A stretch of 8,204 nucleotides of DNA from positions 1-8,204 of the forward strand of contig PIVW01000257.1 in NCBI GenBank assembly GCA_003353825.1, in the 5' to 3' direction. Positions within the stretch are counted from its first letter, which is position 1. Each line of letters begins with the position of its first letter. The notes under the pieces were generated by a model. The model saw only the letters and a program-made list of their open reading frames with translations. It did no database searches and was not told the DNA's origin. Both the position numbers and the translations under genes were made by a program. Source of the stretch: Chloroflexota bacterium. GTDB lineage: Bacteria; Chloroflexota; Anaerolineae; J102. Positions 4,686 to 8,204 of the stretch are shown here, one piece after another.

Positions 4686-6073
4686 TGTCGTTGCGTTGGC
4701 GCATTCTGGGCGCATTTATCCTTGTTATCCTCTTCACCATCCTGCTCAGTGTGGGGGTCGATTATTGGTCGAAGGGAAGGCAACTGAGCCAGTTTTCGGC
4801 CAAAATAAGAACTGGCGACCTGGTCGGCATTTTGAGCCGAACCTATACGGACGATAAAAACTGGAATCTATTGGAGCCAGTCCTTGTCCGGACAGGATTT
4901 TTGATTGATCCTGAAAAGCTACGGGCAGCCGAAGCCGCTGGAAAGGATCATTCCGCCTACATGCCGATGGGAGTTGTCGTTCGGGATATCGAGGGCAATG
5001 TGATTATGAACACGTTTTCTGCTCTGGAACAGGGTGCGGCTGTGCCGCAAATCGAGGGCGACGTGGCCACCATTTTTGATTTGGATACAGAACAAGCTGT
5101 AGGCACGGTCGCCATCAACATCAACCGAGCCTATTTGGCGGCTGAAACTCGCGAATTTCTCATCGATTCACTTGTTCCCACGGCTATTGGCGGCTTGATC
5201 ACTGCTATGGTGGCGCTATTGCTGGCCTTTTGGCTTTCCCGCCGCATCACCGCCCCCGTCATCGCCCTCACCGAGGCCACACAAGTCATTGCTGAAAGCG
5301 GCGACACCCGGCATTTGCCCGTCAATTCATCCGACGAACTGGGACAGATGAGCGCGTCTTTCAACCAAATGATGACCTCATTGGACACTCAGCGCCACTT
5401 GCGCAAACGCCTGATCGATGACGTGTCGCATGAACTCAACACACCGTTGAGCGTCATCCGCCTAGAGGCGCAGGGGATGAGCGACGGCATCAAGCCGCCC
5501 GCAGATGCGGCGAAGCAGATCATGGGCGAAGTGGATATGCTCGGCAATCTGGTGCATGATTTGAACTGGCTGGCGGAAACGGATGCGGGAGCGCTGCGGC
5601 TCAACTTGGAACCGCATTCACCGGTCCGACTGCTCACGACCGAGGTCGAGCGCTGGCAGTTGCAGGCAAAAGCGTCGGATGTGGAACTGACGCTCCTGCC
5701 CCTGTCTTCCGAACTGCCGCCTATCCGTATGGATACCGTGCGAATTAGACAGGCGCTAGGCAATCTCATCCAAAATGGCTTGCAGTACACGCCCGCGGGT
5801 GGTCACGTGACAGTGCAGTGTGAGATTGAGGAAAATCGTTGGCTAGAGATAGCTGTTCGAGACACTGGCCCTGGCATCGCCGCCAAGGAGTTGCCCTTTG
5901 TATTCGAGCGTTTTTATCGTGCCGATCCATCCCGGCAGAAAGGGACGGGCGGTCAAGGGCTGGGCCTGGCCATCGTCAAACAGATTGCGGAGGCGCATGG
6001 GGGGCAAGTGTGGGCGGAGAGTAAAGCGGGTAAGGGGAGTTGTTTCTACCTGCGCTTGCCGATTCAGGGTTGA
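4682..6073 (+). CDS. HAMP-domain sensor histidine kinase
   Basis: This 463-residue membrane kinase pairs with the upstream regulator. Layout: TM1 about 8-26, extracytoplasmic sensor about 27-162, TM2 about 163-185, HAMP about 186-240, dimerisation/phosphoacceptor domain with H250 in DDVSHELNTPLSVIR, and an ATP-binding domain with N365 (N box, NLIQNGLQYT), D394 in VRDTGPGIA, the F box FERFYRADPS and GTGGQGLGLAIVKQ. All catalytic motifs are present, so it should be active. The sensor region carries no motif I recognise, so the signal is unknown. Two in-frame ATGs compete: 4682 overlaps the regulator stop, while 4685 has better spacing (7 bases) from GGAGG at 4673-4677 and may be the true start. 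The architecture resembles BaeS-type envelope-stress kinases, consistent with the export genes downstream. Confidence 0.96.
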   Translation: MMSLRWRILGAFILVILFTILLSVGVDYWSKGRQLSQFSAKIRTGDLVGILSRTYTDDKNWNLLEPVLVRTGFLIDPEKLRAAEAAGKDHSAYMPMGVVVRDIEGNVIMNTFSALEQGAAVPQIEGDVATIFDLDTEQAVGTVAININRAYLAAETREFLIDSLVPTAIGGLITAMVALLLAFWLSRRITAPVIALTEATQVIAESGDTRHLPVNSSDELGQMSASFNQMMTSLDTQRHLRKRLIDDVSHELNTPLSVIRLEAQGMSDGIKPPADAAKQIMGEVDMLGNLVHDLNWLAETDAGALRLNLEPHSPVRLLTTEVERWQLQAKASDVELTLLPLSSELPPIRMDTVRIRQALGNLIQNGLQYTPAGGHVTVQCEIEENRWLEIAVRDTGPGIAAKELPFVFERFYRADPSRQKGTGGQGLGLAIVKQIAEAHGGQVWAESKAGKGSCFYLRLPIQG

Positions 6074-6075
6074 AC

Positions 6076-6121
6076 AATCGGCAGGAATTGCCATAATTGC
6101 GCCACAATTTGTCGGTATGCT
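6076..6121 (+). promoter_or_regulatory. Candidate regulated promoter of the lipoprotein-adaptor unit
   Basis: AAT-starting half-sites recur on one helical face: AATCGG (6076), AATTGC (6086), AATTGC (6095) and AATTTG (6106), 9 to 11 bases apart. TATGCT at 6116-6121 could be the -10 element. OmpR-family regulators typically bind direct repeats spaced about one helical turn just ahead of the -10, often replacing a good -35, and none is seen here. The regulator encoded immediately upstream is the obvious candidate. The 102-base gap after the kinase stop is the only non-coding space in the GC-rich part. Confidence 0.4.
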
Positions 6122-6175
6122 GTCATGGATAAGGACGAGCGACACTGTCCGCCATCCATTCAACGAGGTAGAACA

Positions 6176-6733
6176 ATGATAAACAAATTGGCAACCCTAA
6201 TTCTTCTAACCACATTCGCCCTGCTTCTCGCCGCTTGTGGCACTAGCTCGACCGATGTGCCTTCGCTCCGATCAGTCGAGGACGCGCAGGAAGCGGAGCC
6301 CGCCGCCGCTGCCGAGGATATCCTGGCTGACAACGAAGCCAAAATGATGGTTTTCACCCAGTGCATGCGCGATCAGGGCGTTGATCTGCTAGACCCGGTG
6401 GTCGACGCCGACGGCAATGTGGGCAAACCCCAATTGGCCGCGGGTGCAGAGTGGACCGAAGAGGATAAGACTACGTGGGAAGTCTGCGACGATCATCTTG
6501 AAGGCTTCATTTTCGAGAAAAATCGCGCCGACACAAGCAATTTGGTCGATCAGGCCGTCGAGTTGGCCGCCTGCCTGCGTGAGAAAGGCAACGATATCGA
6601 TGACCCCACAGCCGAGACCCTGGCTCAGTGGCGGGGCAACTTCAAGGATGCGATCAATTGGGATGATCAGGCAGCCGTGGCGGACTACGAAGAATGCAGT
6701 GGCAGCACAGTTGGCGGGGAGGAAGGAAAATGA
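6176..6733 (+). CDS. Lipoprotein with duplicated CMRxxGVDxxDP-type module
   Basis: This 185-residue exported lipoprotein has a signal peptide with a classical lipobox LLAAC (C21). The true start is ATG 6176, preceded by GAGG (6165-6168, seven bases); an in-frame ATG at 6125 would add 17 charged residues before the signal peptide and lacks a comparable site. After a Glu/Ala-rich linker the mature part holds two similar modules: FTQCMRDQGVDLLDP (60-74) ending at WEVC (C104), and LAACLREKGNDIDDP (130-144) ending at YEEC (C174). Both cysteine pairs are exactly 41 residues apart, suggesting two disulfides and an internal duplication. Proteins with this CMRxxGVxxPDP-like motif are known next to HlyD-type adaptors and ABC exporters in Actinobacteria and Chloroflexota; their role is not settled. 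The stop overlaps the adaptor start. Confidence 0.85.
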   Translation: MINKLATLILLTTFALLLAACGTSSTDVPSLRSVEDAQEAEPAAAAEDILADNEAKMMVFTQCMRDQGVDLLDPVVDADGNVGKPQLAAGAEWTEEDKTTWEVCDDHLEGFIFEKNRADTSNLVDQAVELAACLREKGNDIDDPTAETLAQWRGNFKDAINWDDQAAVADYEECSGSTVGGEEGK

Positions 6734-8199
6734 TCGAACCAGTACAGCGGTCGGGCACTAGCATGAAAAACCGACGTCCCTGGTTCTGGCTGATCCTGAC
6801 CGGATTTGTTGCTGTAGCAGCAGTGATCATCGCTATGGTTCTCTCTCAGATCGACGGCTCGCCAGCGGCGGTGAGTATTGAGGCGGAGCCATTGAATTTC
6901 GCCGAAGTCGTGATCACCGACCTGGTGCAGGAAGAAACCTTCGATGGCACGCTCGGCTCCATCGCGAATGATCCGATCTCGACGCAGCTTGGCGGAACCG
7001 TCACCGACATCCCCGCGTCGGGTGAAACGATCAACCAAGGTGAAGCCCTCTTTGCCATCGATGATCAGCCGGTGGTGCTGCTCCACGGCGACCTGCCCGC
7101 CTTCCGCGACATCGCCATCGGCGAGGATACCGTCACCGTTGCCAGCCAACTCAACGGCACCATCACCTGGGTGGCCGAACCGGGAACGGTGATCAAGCAG
7201 GGCGACGTCCTCTTCCGGGTCAATGACCAGCCGGTGGTGGCATTGTACGGCGCACAGCCCGCCTACCGCACCCTCGCTCTCGAAGGGTTCGATCCTGCCG
7301 TGGTCGCAGCCCAGGCAGCGCTCTCGTCGGCTAAGGCCAACTTGACGGCATTGACCTCACCAGCCGGTAACCAGCAGGTCCAGGCGGCCCGGCAGACACT
7401 GATCGGCACACAGCAGACGCTCCAGGACCTGCTCAACCTGCCCGATCCCAATACCGTGCAGATCGCTCAGGCCAATCTGTCCGACGCCGAAGCAGCGCTA
7501 CAACTGGCACAGGCTGCCTACGACCCGGTTTCGTGGCGACCCGAAGTAGGCTCCCTGCCCCAAAGTTTGGCCTTGCAACAGGCCACCAACAGCTACGAAA
7601 CCGCCCTGGCTCAATACAACCAGGCGTCGCAGGGCGCCACCCCCGGCCAGATCGCCAGCGCCCAAGCCCAGGTCGCTCAGGCTCAGGCCAGTCTGGACAC
7701 CCTGCAACAAGGCCCTGATCCTGATGCCATGGCCGCGGCTCAGGCGCAGGTGGATCAGGCCCAAGTCGCCCTGGATCAGCTTCTCTCCGGGGCATCCGCC
7801 GCAGGGCCTAGCCCCGACGTGCAACAACTGAAAGAAGCGCTCATCGCCCTAGGCTATGATCCCGATGGATCGATGACCCTTGACAGCGAATTCACTACCT
7901 CCACCCGCGAGATTGTCATGGCGTGGCAGGAAGACATCGGCGCCATCTCCGACGGTGTGGTTCATTTCGGTGAGGTCGTGTTCCTCGCTGGCCCCGCCCA
8001 GATTCTCCAAACCCTGACATCTGCCGGAAACCCGGCCACTGGTGCTGTGATGGACATTGCCAGCGGCGACGCCGCCCACGGCGAAGACGTGCGCCAGCTC
8101 GAACAAGCCCTGCTCACCCTCGGCTTTGATGCGGAGGGTGAGCTCGTGGCCGACGGCGTCTACAACCCGGAGACCAACCAGGCCGTCCTCGCCTTCTAG
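6730..8199 (+). CDS. HlyD/MacA-like efflux adaptor with peptidoglycan-binding repeats, truncated by TAG
   Basis: This 489-residue frame begins at ATG 6730, overlapping the lipoprotein stop (ATGA) with GGAGGAAGG just upstream; an in-frame ATG at 6694 lies within the lipoprotein gene and is rejected. Layout: one membrane anchor (about 17-38); two similar lipoyl-type halves (about 87-130 and 142-186), each closing with QPVV-L-G--PA-R; a long Ala/Gln-rich coiled-coil hairpin (about 188-352); a peptidoglycan-binding repeat (363-425, DVQQLKEALIALGYD to AWQ); and a second (from 453, DVRQLEQALLTLGFD) that stops after VLAF. The domain order fits periplasmic adaptors of MacB-type ABC exporters, which bridge the inner-membrane pump to the envelope. 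The TAG falls where the domain needs Gln (CAG), so the rest of the repeat and the closing beta-barrel are missing. It may be a nonsense mutant or carry a base error. Expected partners, an ABC ATPase and permease, lie outside the window. Confidence 0.88.
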   Translation: MIEPVQRSGTSMKNRRPWFWLILTGFVAVAAVIIAMVLSQIDGSPAAVSIEAEPLNFAEVVITDLVQEETFDGTLGSIANDPISTQLGGTVTDIPASGETINQGEALFAIDDQPVVLLHGDLPAFRDIAIGEDTVTVASQLNGTITWVAEPGTVIKQGDVLFRVNDQPVVALYGAQPAYRTLALEGFDPAVVAAQAALSSAKANLTALTSPAGNQQVQAARQTLIGTQQTLQDLLNLPDPNTVQIAQANLSDAEAALQLAQAAYDPVSWRPEVGSLPQSLALQQATNSYETALAQYNQASQGATPGQIASAQAQVAQAQASLDTLQQGPDPDAMAAAQAQVDQAQVALDQLLSGASAAGPSPDVQQLKEALIALGYDPDGSMTLDSEFTTSTREIVMAWQEDIGAISDGVVHFGEVVFLAGPAQILQTLTSAGNPATGAVMDIASGDAAHGEDVRQLEQALLTLGFDAEGELVADGVYNPETNQAVLAF

Positions 8200-8204
8200 G
8201 CAGC

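Noticed and set aside
4002..4715. 237-codon minus-strand open frame opposite the response regulator
   Set aside because: It is the antisense shadow of a gene with a full set of receiver and winged-helix residues; its translation shows no recognisable motif and it has no upstream ribosome-binding site worth noting.
6125..6175. Upstream ATG extending the lipoprotein by 17 residues
   Set aside because: The extension is charged and would precede a complete signal peptide and lipobox; ATG 6176 has a well-placed GAGG.
6694..6729. Upstream ATG extending the adaptor by 12 residues
   Set aside because: It lies inside the lipoprotein gene; ATG 6730 has a strong ribosome-binding site and the same ATGA overlap as the regulator/kinase pair.
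8197..8199. TAG read as a sense codon by genetic-code change
   Set aside because: The transposase ends at TAG in a sensible place, and the other genes end at TGA or TAA. A single TAG in one domain does not justify recoding; mutation or base error is simpler.
1..8204. CRISPR arrays, tRNA, rRNA or known riboswitches
   Set aside because: No regularly spaced short identical repeats, no cloverleaf-like sequence with conserved tRNA boxes, and no rRNA-like stretch was seen by reading both strands.

Overview
The window looks like bacterial chromosome. The tight, translationally coupled OmpR-type two-component pair, the lipoprotein with a CMRxxGVDxxDP motif, and the adaptor that joins lipoyl halves, a long coiled coil and peptidoglycan-binding repeats suggest a Chloroflexota-like or Actinobacteria-like lineage. 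That assignment is inference from gene style only. Composition changes near base 3950. To the left the DNA is AT-richer, patchy and mostly non-coding or decayed. To the right it is GC-rich, dense and all on the plus strand.

Left part (1-3950). A complete IS5-family (IS903-group) insertion sequence occupies 132-1183. It has imperfect terminal inverted repeats, an apparently intact DDE transposase, a terminator, and a perfect 9-bp target duplication (123-131 and 1184-1192). Then comes about 1 kb without an intact gene, holding an AT-rich palindrome and minus-strand reading-frame fragments that look like a broken gene. An intact aldo/keto reductase gene (2167-2997) sits between two diverged copies of a repeat of about 400-530 bp (about 1732-2129 and 2998-3525). 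Pieces of further copies lie at both outer edges. The reductase with its short leader appears to interrupt the repeat array at one point. Parts of the repeats read as a decayed minus-strand protein. A dead gene start at 3702 follows.

Right part (3950-8204). Two adjacent units, each ending in an ATGA start/stop overlap, form a signalling and envelope-export locus: an OmpR-family response regulator (4008-4685) with its HAMP sensor histidine kinase (4682-6073), then a lipoprotein with an internal duplication (6176-6733) and a membrane-anchored HlyD/MacA-like adaptor (6730-8199). The kinase would phosphorylate the regulator at Asp53. A plausible target is the promoter in front of the lipoprotein, where A/T-rich half-sites recur about every 10 bp. 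The lipoprotein and adaptor would serve an efflux complex whose ABC ATPase and permease would be expected just beyond the window.

The most striking single observation is that the adaptor frame stops at TAG exactly where its second peptidoglycan-binding repeat should have a glutamine codon (the first repeat has Q400; the stop is codon 490, both 37 codons after the aligned Asp). This suggests a C-to-T nonsense change, or a base error. The most system-like oddity is the repeat array interrupted by the reductase gene.
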